A DNA stretch of 38,044 nt from Flavobacteriales bacterium. GTDB taxonomy: Bacteria > Bacteroidota > Bacteroidia > Flavobacteriales_E > Vicingaceae. The notes beneath the pieces are model-generated. The model saw nothing but the letters and a program-made list of their open reading frames with translations, was not told the DNA's origin and searched no databases. The position numbers were made by a program, and so were the translations under genes. The DNA is taken from contig JABTUP010000027.1 in the NCBI GenBank assembly GCA_015075325.1, positions 1 through 38,044 of the forward strand. The letters are read 5' to 3'. Shown piece by piece: positions 25,190-33,235 of the stretch (position 1 is its first letter; the number at the start of each line of letters is the position of its first letter).

Positions 25190-26620
25190 ATGAAGAGAAT
25201 TAGAATCAGCGACTTAATAAGCAATCCAAAAATTGGAAGTGAAGTATTGGTTAAAGGATGGGTAAGAACGTTTCGAAGTAATCGTTTTATTGCTATTAAC
25301 GATGGTTCAACCATTAATAATATTCAAGCTGTAGTTGATTTTGAGAAAGAAGACGAAAACCAATTAAAACGAATTACTACAGGCTCTTCAATTGCTGTAA
25401 TTGGAGAAGTAGTTGAATCTCAAGGCAAAGGACAATCAATTGAAATTGTTGTAAAATCGTTTGAAATTTTAGGTGATGCAAATCCAGAAGAATTTCCTTT
25501 ACAACCAAAAAAACATTCGTTAGAATTTTTAAGAGAAATTGCCCATTTACGCTTTAGAACCAACACTTTTGGTGCTATTTCAAGAGTTCGACATGCAATG
25601 ATTTTTGCAGTACACAAATTCTTCAACGACAAAGGATTTTACAATGTTCACACCCCAATTATTACAGGCTCTGATGCTGAAGGTGCTGGCGAAATGTTTA
25701 GAGTTACTACGTTAGATTTAGAAAACCTTCCAAAAAACGAACAAGGTAAAATTGACTTAAAAGAAGATTTTTTTGGCAAAGAAACCAACCTTACTGTTTC
25801 TGGTCAGTTAGAAGCAGAATTAGCAGCTTTGGCTTTGGGACAAGTTTATACCTTTGGACCAACCTTTAGAGCAGAGAACTCTAACACCACACGTCATTTA
25901 GCAGAATTTTGGATGATTGAGCCCGAAGTTGCTTTTAATGATTTGAACGACAATATGGATTTAGCAGAAGAAATGCTAAAATATTGTATTCAATATGCGT
26001 TGGATAATTGCTGGGAAGACCTAGTATTTTTAGCTTCAAGATTGGAAGAAGAAGATAAATCAAAACCTCAAGACCAACGTTCATTGCCATTAATCGAGAA
26101 ATTAAAATTTGTGGTGGACAACGAATTTATTCGTTTAACTTATACCGAAGCTATTGAAATTTTAAAACGCTCAAAACCTAATCAAAAAGGGCAATTTAAA
26201 TACCCAATAAATGAGTGGGGAGCTGATTTACAATCGGAACACGAAAGATTTTTGGTGGAAAAAGAATTTAAAAAACCTGTAATATTAACCGATTATCCTG
26301 CCAATATTAAAGCATTTTATATGCGTCAGAATGATGACGGTAAAACAGTTAGAGCAATGGATATTTTATTTCCGGGCATAGGCGAAATCGTTGGAGGTTC
26401 ACAACGTGAAGAACGTTTAGATATTTTAAAAGAAAAAATTAAAACCTTTAACATACCTGAAGAAAGTGTTTGGTGGTATTTAGAAACCCGTAAATTCGGC
26501 ACAGTTCCTCATGCTGGTTTTGGTTTAGGCTTTGAACGTTTAATGCTGTTTGTTACAGGAATGACTAACATTCGTGATGTAATCCCTTTTCCAAGAACAC
26601 CAAAAAATGCTGAGTTTTAA
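25190..26620 (+). CDS. asnS: Asparaginyl-tRNA synthetase
   Basis: The 476-residue class II synthetase has an N-terminal OB-fold anticodon domain ([13 protein letters not shown]). Motif 2 has [21 protein letters not shown], and motif 3 is [15 protein letters not shown] near the end. The terminal [17 protein letters not shown] is characteristic of AsnRS rather than AspRS. An insertion of about 60 residues between motif 2 and the C-terminal part is normal for the group. It charges tRNA-Asn in the cytoplasm. It is preceded by 97 nt containing a low-complexity CAGTCCTCAGTTCACAATAC stretch and a TAATTTCG near-match to the -7 box. Confidence 0.96.
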   Translation: MKRIRISDLISNPKIGSEVLVKGWVRTFRSNRFIAINDGSTINNIQAVVDFEKEDENQLKRITTGSSIAVIGEVVESQGKGQSIEIVVKSFEILGDANPEEFPLQPKKHSLEFLREIAHLRFRTNTFGAISRVRHAMIFAVHKFFNDKGFYNVHTPIITGSDAEGAGEMFRVTTLDLENLPKNEQGKIDLKEDFFGKETNLTVSGQLEAELAALALGQVYTFGPTFRAENSNTTRHLAEFWMIEPEVAFNDLNDNMDLAEEMLKYCIQYALDNCWEDLVFLASRLEEEDKSKPQDQRSLPLIEKLKFVVDNEFIRLTYTEAIEILKRSKPNQKGQFKYPINEWGADLQSEHERFLVEKEFKKPVILTDYPANIKAFYMRQNDDGKTVRAMDILFPGIGEIVGGSQREERLDILKEKIKTFNIPEESVWWYLETRKFGTVPHAGFGLGFERLMLFVTGMTNIRDVIPFPRTPKNAEF

Positions 26621-26632
26621 TAAATTCTACTA

Positions 26633-26665
26633 AATCCTACAAGGTTTTAAAAACCTTGAAGGATT
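26633..26665. repeat. 33-nt palindrome downstream of asnS
   Basis: The arms AATCCTaCAAGGTTTT and AAAACCTTGaAGGATT face each other around a single A, with one A-A mismatch. It starts 13 nt after the asnS stop. The CAAGGTTTT/AAAACCTTG core resembles a palindromic element dispersed in flavobacterial genomes. It may act as a terminator or an RNA-stabilising hairpin. Confidence 0.75.
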
Positions 26666-26696
26666 CGAAAAATTAGTTGGTCGACAAAATAAAAAC

Positions 26697-26714
26697 TGTA
26701 CAACTTCTTGTACA
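26697..26714 (+). promoter_or_regulatory. YefM-YoeB type operator (two TGTACA cores)
   Basis: TGTACAA (26697-26703), CTTC, then TTGTACA (26708-26714) form an inverted repeat with 7-bp arms. It contains two TGTACA hexamers whose centres are exactly 12 bp apart, the geometry described for the E. coli yefM-yoeB operator. The TTG at 26708-26710 is also placed to serve as the -33 element for a TAACTTTA -7 box at 26729-26736, so repressor binding would block the promoter. Confidence 0.75.
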
Positions 26715-26751
26715 TAAAATAATTTCATTAACTTTACTAAAAAAATAAGTT

Positions 26752-27003
26752 ATGGTAATAACAACCTACACCAACTTTCGCCAAAACTTAAAATCATTTT
26801 TAGACGATGTTTTTAAAAACCACAGCCCTTTATTTGTAACCAGAACCAAAGGCGAAGACATTGTTGTTTTAGCCAAATCTGATTACGAAGCCCTTCAAGA
26901 AACCTTACACTTATTAAGTAGCCCTAAAAATGCAGAACGCTTGATGAGTGGAATTGAGAAGTATAAAAAAGGTGAGTTGATACAAAAAGGTTTGATAGAA
27001 TGA
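26752..27003 (+). CDS. yefM: YefM-type antitoxin (Phd/YefM family)
   Basis: The 83-residue product begins with the YefM pattern MVITTYTNFRQNLKSFLDDV. It continues with PLFVTRTKGEDIVVLAKSDYEALQETLHLL, the conserved N-terminal DNA-binding and dimerisation domain. The C-terminal part (PKNAERLMSGIEKYKKGELI) is the toxin-neutralising tail. It inhibits YoeB and, together with it, represses the operon through the palindrome upstream. It overlaps the toxin gene by 4 nt (ATGA). Confidence 0.93.
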   Translation: MVITTYTNFRQNLKSFLDDVFKNHSPLFVTRTKGEDIVVLAKSDYEALQETLHLLSSPKNAERLMSGIEKYKKGELIQKGLIE

Positions 27004-27254
27004 CTTTAGCTTGGATTGAAGAAGGCTGGGAAGATTATTTGTATTGGCAACAAGTAGATAAAAAAACCGTTAAAAAAATAAACGAACTGATAAAAGCCAT
27101 ACAACGAACACCTTTTGAAGGAATAGGAAAAACAGAAGCTTTAAAAGAAAACCTTTCTGGTTGGTGGTCGAGAAGAATAAATTTAGAAGACCGCTTGGTT
27201 TATAAAGTAGAAAACAATACCCTTATTATTTTACAGTGTAGAAAACATTATTGA
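27000..27254 (+). CDS. yoeB: YoeB-type ribosome-dependent mRNA interferase toxin
   Basis: The 84-residue product has the same length as E. coli YoeB. The catalytic residues of that enzyme are all present at identical numbers: Glu46 (GIGKTEALK), Arg65 (LEDRLVYKV) and His83 (CRKHY at the C-terminus). The WWSRRI segment is also typical. YoeB cleaves mRNA in the ribosomal A site and halts translation when free of YefM. Nothing suggests inactivation. The gene overlaps yefM by ATGA, and its last 7 nt overlap the end of the convergent LRAT-like gene. Confidence 0.95.
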   Translation: MTLAWIEEGWEDYLYWQQVDKKTVKKINELIKAIQRTPFEGIGKTEALKENLSGWWSRRINLEDRLVYKVENNTLIILQCRKHY

Positions 27255-27847
27255 TTAGTGTAATGTATTTCAATTTTCCTTTTTACCATATCATCTAATT
27301 CTTTCACTCCTCTTTCAAGGTTTATTAAGTTACGAAGAGTATTTATTTCCTTTAAAAACTTAGGAATTATAGGGTCTTCAATATTAATAAGTCTAGATTC
27401 TAATAATAACAATACGGAATTGGTTATTTCTTCTGTATTTTTAACCTGAAAACTTTCTAATTTTTCAAACACACAAAAATTAACAAAGTGTTCGCAATTA
27501 TTTTTTTGAGGGTGATATGGATATTTTGATCTTTCTTTTGCCCTAGATATTATTTTTTCAAAATTGTTTGCAGATGTTTCTATGTGAATAAATTCCCATT
27601 TACCAACCTTAGGAATAAAATCTTCCCAAAATATCCAATTAACACCTTTTTCATTATTTTCGATTAGTATAAGTCTCTGATTGTTATCAAACCCATAAAT
27701 AAAAGCATAGTGCCAATAAATAGGTATGATTTCCAATCTTCTTCTAACTATTGATCCTGTAAAGCCGATAATATTGTTATATTTAAAAGAATTAAAATCA
27801 ATTGTCGGGAGTATTAATGAAATTGTATGATGAATATGTTTATTCAT
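27248..27847 (-). CDS. LRAT/NlpC-P60-fold protein (putative acyltransferase or thiol hydrolase)
   Basis: The 199-residue protein has the permuted papain-like LRAT signature. His46 is in a WHYAFIYG strand, and Cys118 is in NNCEHFVNF, which matches the NCEHFV motif of LRAT and H-rev107 enzymes. These families use a Cys-His pair to move or hydrolyse acyl groups; bacterial relatives are poorly characterised and some act on lipids or peptides. No signal peptide is visible, so it should be cytoplasmic. A helical C-terminal part of about 65 residues follows the catalytic core. It sits beside a toxin-antitoxin pair and an XRE regulator, which suggests an accessory or defence role; that is inference. 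Confidence 0.65.
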   Translation of the reverse strand: MNKHIHHTISLILPTIDFNSFKYNNIIGFTGSIVRRRLEIIPIYWHYAFIYGFDNNQRLILIENNEKGVNWIFWEDFIPKVGKWEFIHIETSANNFEKIISRAKERSKYPYHPQKNNCEHFVNFCVFEKLESFQVKNTEEITNSVLLLLESRLINIEDPIIPKFLKEINTLRNLINLERGVKELDDMVKRKIEIHYTNQ

Positions 27848-27933
27848 AATTTTTTTAACAATAACTAGTAATAGTTCTTCTTCGTTATTAATTATTTAAT
27901 TATGAAAATAAATAGAAAAATCTAATTCTAAGG

Positions 27934-28227
27934 TTACAATGCTTTTACCTCTATTTCTTCTAAATCAAAATCTGAATTAGTTGAAAGAATAATATTAATT
28001 TTCCTAGAATTCTTAAGAAGTTTAACTTCAAAAATATTATTCCGAGGGGTATTTTTTTTCATAATCAAATTCGCAATATCGCCATCACAAAATGGTTGTT
28101 GTGAACCATCAAGATATATCTTTATGTTTATGATTTCATTTAGAAAATTAAAATTATCAACCTTACAATTGTACATTCTCAATATTGATTTAGAGGTTGT
28201 TAATTCGATTTCTAATTCTTTTTGCAT
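27934..28227 (-). CDS. Small protein of unknown function
   Basis: The product has 97 residues, with no signal peptide or membrane helix. The sequence alternates charged and hydrophobic residues like a beta sandwich (LEIELTTSKSILRMYNCKV, IINIKIYLDGSQQPF, FEVKLLKNSRKINIIL). I do not recognise a family. It lies between the LRAT-like gene (86-nt gap) and the XRE regulator (150-nt gap) on the same strand. Confidence 0.5.
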   Translation of the reverse strand: MQKELEIELTTSKSILRMYNCKVDNFNFLNEIINIKIYLDGSQQPFCDGDIANLIMKKNTPRNNIFEVKLLKNSRKINIILSTNSDFDLEEIEVKAL

Positions 28228-28361
28228 TTCTTTATAATTTTAGACAAAGTTAAATTATAAATCAGAATTTATAAAATATTTATTATTACGCTTTTTTTGT
28301 AATCTTATTAATCTTAAGGAGTTAAGTGTCTCAACAACAATTGGTTTCTTTATCAAAATCC

Positions 28362-28382
28362 TTTAGAAAAGAATTTTCTAAA
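28362..28382. repeat. Hairpin overlapping the stop codon of the XRE gene
   Basis: TTTAGAAAA and TTTTCTAAA form a perfect 9-bp stem with a GAA loop across the minus-strand TAG stop. The T-run afterwards is weak, so it is at best a poor terminator. It could also be an operator-like site. Confidence 0.5.
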
Positions 28383-28617
28383 CCAAATCTTTCAAAGAAA
28401 CATCAAGTGCTTTAGCAATTATAGCAAGTTTTGCTATTGTAACACTTACTTTTGCTGCTTCTATCTTATAAAGATACTGCCTATCACTACCAATTTTATT
28501 TGCAAGTTCAATCTGAGTCAGACCTTTAGCCTCTCGAACCTCACGAATATTTTTAGCAATTCTTATAGGTGTTTCTTTTTTAATTTTTTGTATATCTTCT
28601 AAAGACAAGTCTGCCAT
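28378..28617 (-). CDS. XRE-family helix-turn-helix regulator
   Basis: The 79-residue product is essentially a single HTH domain. The classic XRE pattern is clear: REAKGLTQIELANKIGSDRQ at about 28-47, with the recognition helix SDRQYLYKIE, and VSVTIAKLAIIAKALDVSL after it. There is no sensor domain. It probably represses its own unit or the neighbouring small genes (27248-28227). It is divergent from the collagen-like lipoprotein gene with a 105-nt gap, so it could also act there. Confidence 0.88.
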   Translation of the reverse strand: MADLSLEDIQKIKKETPIRIAKNIREVREAKGLTQIELANKIGSDRQYLYKIEAAKVSVTIAKLAIIAKALDVSLKDLV

Positions 28618-28686
28618 ACAAACAAAAGTCTATTCAAATTCCAAAAATTATGTAACCTTATATTACTGCATTTGATATATTTTATA

Positions 28687-28694
28687 TACATTTG
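28687..28694 (+). promoter_or_regulatory. -7 promoter box (TACATTTG)
   Basis: This exact TAnnTTTG match (ATACATTTGAAC) is 28 nt before the lipoprotein ATG. Confidence 0.55.
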
Positions 28695-28722
28695 AACAAA
28701 CTAATCATAAAAACAAAAAACT

Positions 28723-29202
28723 ATGAAAACATTTAGAAAAACATTTATACTTGTTGCTATCGTAGGTATTACAACCATTTTTGGTTGTGCAAAAGATGGT
28801 GAAAATGGTAAAGACGGATTACCTGGACCAGCTGGACCAACTGGCAACGCAAATGTAAAATCTTTAACATTTGATGTGTATTCTTGGAACTGGTCTTCAA
28901 ATAATGCTTGGCTATATTCTACAGATATTACAGAAGCTATAGTCAATAGTGGGTCAGTTCAAGTTTATATGGAGACATCGTCTTACTCTGGAAAATGGGC
29001 AGCTCTGCCTTTTAATTCTTCAGGTGTTAATGTTATTTATGCTTACGAAGTTAATTATGTTAATATAGTTGCTTCTCCACAACCTACCTCACATGAGAGA
29101 TTTAAAATTGTTATTATTGCTTCAAGTGCTCGTTTAGCTAATCCAAATATTGATTATACAAATTATTACGAAGTAAAAACTGCATTTAATTTAAAAGATT
29201 AA
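28723..29202 (+). CDS. Lipoprotein with short collagen-like segment
   Basis: The 159-residue protein has a lipobox (TIFGC, Cys22), so it should be lipidated and membrane-anchored. Directly after the Cys comes a run of six Gly-X-Y triplets (GEN GKD GLP GPA GPT GNA), a minimal collagen-like stalk. A beta-rich domain follows (SLTFDVYSWNW, AWLYSTDITEAIV, VYMETSS), typical of small Bacteroidota lipoproteins of unknown role. Six triplets are too few for a stable triple helix by themselves, but could act as a spacer. Promoter and terminator show that it is a single-gene unit. Confidence 0.85.
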   Translation: MKTFRKTFILVAIVGITTIFGCAKDGENGKDGLPGPAGPTGNANVKSLTFDVYSWNWSSNNAWLYSTDITEAIVNSGSVQVYMETSSYSGKWAALPFNSSGVNVIYAYEVNYVNIVASPQPTSHERFKIVIIASSARLANPNIDYTNYYEVKTAFNLKD

Positions 29203-29227
29203 ATCTAAAATTCAAACCCTATTTTTA

Positions 29228-29259
29228 AGCCTCAAATCGGTAAAACGTTTGAGGTTTTT
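29228..29259 (+). terminator. Terminator after the collagen-like lipoprotein gene
   Basis: CCTCAAA and TTTGAGG, extended by an inner CG/CG pair with one bulge, form a stem followed by TTTTT. It lies about 25 nt after the stop. Confidence 0.75.
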
Positions 29260-29374
29260 CTTTCATATCCTTAAACTAATCCCGAATACATTTATCCATA
29301 CAAAATTTGGAATCAACCAAGAGTTTATTTTACTAAAATACAAATGTTTATTTTAATAATATAAACTATTTGTT

Positions 29375-29382
29375 TACATTTG
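29375..29382 (+). promoter_or_regulatory. -7 promoter box (TACATTTG) 4 nt before an ATG
   Basis: This exact TAnnTTTG match ends only 4 nt before the ATPase ATG at 29387. If it is the real promoter, the mRNA would begin at or just inside the start codon, giving a leaderless message or implying a later start. Confidence 0.4.
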
Positions 29383-29386
29383 GCTA

Positions 29387-30604
29387 ATGGTATTAAAATC
29401 GGAAATAGAAAAAGCTGTTGAAGAACAACGTGAGTTTATGCAAAATAAACCTTTTGGTTTAACTCGTGAAGCGTTAGGAAATGTTGGTTTATCAACCAAC
29501 TATATTTTGATAATTACTGGAATAAGACGTTGCGGAAAAAGTACTTTAATGCAACAAATAAGTAACAAAGAAACTACTGAAATTGCTTATTTTAACTTTG
29601 AAGACCCTCGAGTTTTTGATTTTGAAACATCCGATTTTACTAAATTAACCGAAGTTTTTGGAAAAGATATCGCCACATATTTTTTTGATGAAATTCAAAA
29701 TGTTGAGGGTTGGGAAATTTTTATTCGCTACTTACACGACCAGCAAAAAGTAATTTGCATAACGGGTTCAAATGCATCTTTATTGAGTAAAGAGTTAGGT
29801 ACAAAACTTACAGGTAGAAACATTTCCATTGAATTATTCCCTTTTTCATTTACAGAATATTGCTCCTTTAAAAAAATAGCCGTTGATAGCACTTCTTTTT
29901 ATAGTTATTTACAAGACGGAGGTTTTCCCGACTACCTAAAAATAAATCAAAAAGAATATTTACAACAATTGTTTAAAGATATTGTTTATCGAGATATCAT
30001 TGTCCGACATGGTATTCGAAATGCTAAATTATTAATGGATATTGCGTTGTTTTTAATAGCCAATACGGCAAAAGAATATTCGTTAAACGGTATTAAAAAA
30101 ACATTTGGAGTTGGTTCAACTAATTCAGTTTCCGATTATGTGCAATGGTTGGAAGATGCCTATATTTTATTCTCTGTACCTCGTTTTAGTTGGTCGTTAA
30201 AAAGTGTTGCAGTAAACCCAAAAAAAATATACACCATCGATACTGGTTTTGCTCAAGCCAACTCTTTGAGTTTTACTAACGACCATGGACGACTTCTAGA
30301 AAATGTCATCTATTTAGCGTTGCGAAGAAAATTTAAAGAAATATACTACTTTTCAGCAAAAGGAGAATGTGATTTTGTGGTTAAAGAAGGAAAGAAAATC
30401 AGCATGATATTACAGGTTTGTACGGAAATAACACCCGATAATATGAACAGAGAAATAGATGGTTTATTGGAAGCACTTACTTTTTTTAAGTTAGATTCTG
30501 GTGTTATTGTAACACTCAACCAAACTGATATTTTGACAAAAAATGGCATTAAAATACAATTAATACCAGCTCACCTTTGGATAAAACAGTTAAATGAATT
30601 GTGA
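29387..30604 (+). CDS. AAA ATPase with DUF4143 domain
   Basis: The 405-residue protein belongs to the widespread AAA_14/DUF4143 group. Walker A GIRRCGKS is at 45-52, and Walker B YFFDEIQ is at 98-104, followed by GWEIFIRYL. ITGSNASLL and LTGRNISIELFPFSF are next, then the DUF4143 part from about residue 190. The C-terminal region (ENVIYLALRR, then GECDFVV, then ILQVC) has the layout of a PD-(D/E)XK nuclease fold. The expected Lys after the last acidic or Gln position is absent (LQVC), so nuclease activity is doubtful. The biological role of the family is unclear. It is a stand-alone gene ending convergent with the SprT-like gene. Confidence 0.88.
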   Translation: MVLKSEIEKAVEEQREFMQNKPFGLTREALGNVGLSTNYILIITGIRRCGKSTLMQQISNKETTEIAYFNFEDPRVFDFETSDFTKLTEVFGKDIATYFFDEIQNVEGWEIFIRYLHDQQKVICITGSNASLLSKELGTKLTGRNISIELFPFSFTEYCSFKKIAVDSTSFYSYLQDGGFPDYLKINQKEYLQQLFKDIVYRDIIVRHGIRNAKLLMDIALFLIANTAKEYSLNGIKKTFGVGSTNSVSDYVQWLEDAYILFSVPRFSWSLKSVAVNPKKIYTIDTGFAQANSLSFTNDHGRLLENVIYLALRRKFKEIYYFSAKGECDFVVKEGKKISMILQVCTEITPDNMNREIDGLLEALTFFKLDSGVIVTLNQTDILTKNGIKIQLIPAHLWIKQLNEL

Positions 30605-30630
30605 TATATATTGAATTTTACAGCATTTAT

Positions 30631-31248
30631 CTATTGATTTTCAACAACAACTACCTCAGCAGCTCCGTGTATTAAATATTGTTTTTTGGTCGATTTTTCC
30701 TGACACAGAAAACGGGTTCTGCGTTTTTCGCCTTTAGTGAAAATGCGTTTATTTTTAAGTGCAAATAATGTTCCTTCGGCAAGTTCGGCTAAATGGGTTG
30801 CAGGAGTAGTTTCTGTATCGTATTTTTTTAATTGTTGGGTAAGTTTCATGTCCCTAACCGAAGAAGCAGCTGGGTTTTTAGCATGAAGATATAGAATTTC
30901 TTCTAAATCAGCTGGAAACACCTTGTGTTCCAACAAAACCAACAGCAATTCAGCAAATTGATTTTTCCATTCCAAACCATGCGGTGCTACTTTGTTTTTA
31001 TACTTTTCAAACACCAACAAATGAGCAAATTCGTGGGTTAGGGTAATTAAAAAAGCATACTGATTTAAATTTTGATTGACTGATATACGATGAGGAAAAA
31101 CACCCCTTTTTGCTCTATAATCGCCCAATTTGGTATGGCGAATTTTAGAAACCACCAATTGAAAAGTATAATTGTTAAACCAACTTTTTAAAATTGGCAA
31201 ACTTTTTTCGGGTACTTTATTTTGTATGGAAAAAATATTGTTATCCAT
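30631..31248 (-). CDS. SprT-like zinc metalloprotease-domain protein
   Basis: The 205-residue product has a zincin motif HEFAH at 72-76 and a third ligand His90 in APHGLEWK, as in SprT/SPRTN proteins. The C-terminal part is basic (KNKRIFTKGEKRRTRF) and has a single Cys, so the zinc ribbon of some SprT proteins is absent. The catalytic Glu73 is present, so activity is possible. Eukaryotic relatives cleave DNA-protein crosslinks; the bacterial function is poorly defined. Its ATG overlaps the feoB stop by one base (TAATG), so it is translated with feoB and probably shares the iron-regulated promoter. Confidence 0.85.
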   Translation of the reverse strand: MDNNIFSIQNKVPEKSLPILKSWFNNYTFQLVVSKIRHTKLGDYRAKRGVFPHRISVNQNLNQYAFLITLTHEFAHLLVFEKYKNKVAPHGLEWKNQFAELLLVLLEHKVFPADLEEILYLHAKNPAASSVRDMKLTQQLKKYDTETTPATHLAELAEGTLFALKNKRIFTKGEKRRTRFLCQEKSTKKQYLIHGAAEVVVVENQ

Positions 31249-33230
31249 TAAGAAAACAAATGATACACAATAAAACTAGAAGCGTAAGCTAAAACACCCA
31301 TGTAAACCAACTGAATTAAAGGCCATTTATACGATTTTGTTTCGCGATACACTACAGCCAAAGTTGCCATACATTGCATTGCAAACGCATAAAAAATTAA
31401 CAACGAAAGTGTTGTAGCCAACGTATAAAGCTTCTCCCCTGTTTTGGTGTTTTTAGCCATCATCATTTTCTCTCGAATAGAACTAGTATTATCCTCATCA
31501 CCAACGCTGTATAATGTTGCCATGGTTCCAACAAACACCTCTCGAGCAGCAAACGAGGTTACCAACGAAATTCCAATTTTCCAGTCGAAACCAATGGGTT
31601 GAATTAATGGCTCAATGGTTTTCCCGATGATACCTGCGTAAGAGGCTTCTAATTTTTCGGCAGCTATTTTTGATTGAATGTCATCAATATTTTCTTGAGA
31701 CAGATTATCATCTGTTTTATTTTGAGACAGATAATTATCTGTCTCTACGTGGGCATATTTTGCTTCAATTTGCTCAAATTTTCCAGTTGGAGCATACGAC
31801 GACAATACCCATAAAATAATGGAAATGGCTACTATAATTTTACCTGCATCCAATAAAAAAACTTTTACTTTACTGAAAATGGATAAACCAACATTTTTCC
31901 AGCGAGGCATTCGGTAAATAGGCATTTCCATAATAAAACTGCTTCGCTCTTTCGATTGTATAAGCATTTTCATTACCCAAGCTGCTGCTAAGGCAGCCAA
32001 AAATCCAATTAAATACAAGCCCATCATTAACAAACCTTGCAAATTAAAAAAACCAATGGTTTTATCTTTAGGAATTACTAAAGCAATAAGTAAGGTATAA
32101 ACAGGAATTCGAGCTGAACAACTGATTAATGGAGCAACCATTATGGTTATCAATCTTTCCTTAAAATTGGTAATGGTTCTGGTGCTCATTATGGCTGGAA
32201 CGGCACAAGCGGTACTGCTTAATAACGGAATAATGGATTTGCCGTTGAGTCCAAATTGGCGTAATATTCTATCCATCAAAAAGCTAACTCGCGACATGTA
32301 GCCTGTGTCTTCTAAAATTATGATAAAAGCAAATAAAATAGCAATTTGAGGAACAAACACAAACACTCCGCTTAAACCAGCTACAATTCCATTTACAACT
32401 AAATCGTTTAAAAGACCAGGTGGCAAGGTATTTTCAAGCCATTCGCCAACAAATAGAAATCCGTTTTCGATGAGTTCCATTGGATAAGACGACCATGAAA
32501 AAATTGCTTGAAAAATAATGAGCATCAACGAAAGAAAAATCAAGTAACCATAATACTTATGAGTAATTATGTTGTCAATTTTTCTGGTTAAACCAACGTT
32601 TTTATCTTCCCCTTTTAATGTAAGGCATTGGTCAACTATTTGGTTGATTTTTTGGTAACGCTTCATGGTTTCATCAACAGCACCATCCGAATTATTTTCA
32701 TCAATAAAATGTATTGACCCTTTTGTTGCTTTTAAAACAGCTAACTTTAATTCGCCTACTCCTTTGCCTAATTGTGCATTTAATGGAATAACCTGAATAC
32801 CAATTAAACTAGCAAGCTTGGCAACATTTATTTCTTGATTGTTTTTCTGAAGCAAATCCATCATATTTAACACCAACACCACTTTTTTACCTAAATCAAC
32901 AATTTGAGTTAAGAGCAATAAATTTCGTTTCAGATTGGTAACATCTGCAACAACTACAATTACATCTTCATTATTTGCTTTTCTAATAAATTGCTCAGTA
33001 ACTTTTTCGTCTTCCGAATTTGGGGTTAAATTATAAGTGCCGGGCAAATCAATTACCTCAACAATTGTTTCGTTTAGTTTAAAACTTCCTGATTTTTTAT
33101 CTACAGTAACCCCTGGAAAATTACCTACTTTTTGATGTAAACCAGTTAAGGCATTAAAAAGCGTACTTTTTCCCGTGTTGGGATTTCCAACCAATAAAAC
33201 ATTTAATGGATTATTTATTGTTGCACTCAA
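31248..33230 (-). CDS. feoB: Ferrous iron transporter FeoB
   Basis: The 660-residue protein has an N-terminal G domain with G1 GNPNTGKST (15-23), switch I PGVTVD, G3 DLPG (61-64) and G4 NMMD. A helical spacer follows, then the membrane domain with the two Gate motifs (STACAVPAIMSTRT and SCSARIPVYTLL, including the conserved Cys). It imports Fe(II) across the inner membrane. Near residues 496-512 the protein has an extra hydrophilic stretch (ETDNYLSQNKTDDNLSQ) encoded by palindromic repeat DNA. The start is 5 nt after the feoA stop, so feoA-feoB-sprT form one operon. Confidence 0.96.
   Translation of the reverse strand: MSATINNPLNVLLVGNPNTGKSTLFNALTGLHQKVGNFPGVTVDKKSGSFKLNETIVEVIDLPGTYNLTPNSEDEKVTEQFIRKANNEDVIVVVADVTNLKRNLLLLTQIVDLGKKVVLVLNMMDLLQKNNQEINVAKLASLIGIQVIPLNAQLGKGVGELKLAVLKATKGSIHFIDENNSDGAVDETMKRYQKINQIVDQCLTLKGEDKNVGLTRKIDNIITHKYYGYLIFLSLMLIIFQAIFSWSSYPMELIENGFLFVGEWLENTLPPGLLNDLVVNGIVAGLSGVFVFVPQIAILFAFIIILEDTGYMSRVSFLMDRILRQFGLNGKSIIPLLSSTACAVPAIMSTRTITNFKERLITIMVAPLISCSARIPVYTLLIALVIPKDKTIGFFNLQGLLMMGLYLIGFLAALAAAWVMKMLIQSKERSSFIMEMPIYRMPRWKNVGLSIFSKVKVFLLDAGKIIVAISIILWVLSSYAPTGKFEQIEAKYAHVETDNYLSQNKTDDNLSQENIDDIQSKIAAEKLEASYAGIIGKTIEPLIQPIGFDWKIGISLVTSFAAREVFVGTMATLYSVGDEDNTSSIREKMMMAKNTKTGEKLYTLATTLSLLIFYAFAMQCMATLAVVYRETKSYKWPLIQLVYMGVLAYASSFIVYHLFS
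31697..31745. repeat. Palindromic repeat inserted in the feoB coding sequence
   Basis: A perfect 22-bp palindrome at 31724-31745 (GAGACAGATAA plus its reverse complement) is preceded by a related copy at 31697-31714 (GAGACAGAT TATC ATCTG). Both copies are in frame and together add about 15 residues to a loop of FeoB. GAGACA/TGTCTC palindromes of this type are known as dispersed elements in several bacterial groups. Confidence 0.85.
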
Positions 33231-33235
33231 TTTAA

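Noticed and set aside
27848..27933. AT-rich gap upstream of the LRAT-like gene as a small RNA
   Set aside because: It contains only short AT-rich inverted words, with no promoter-terminator pair.
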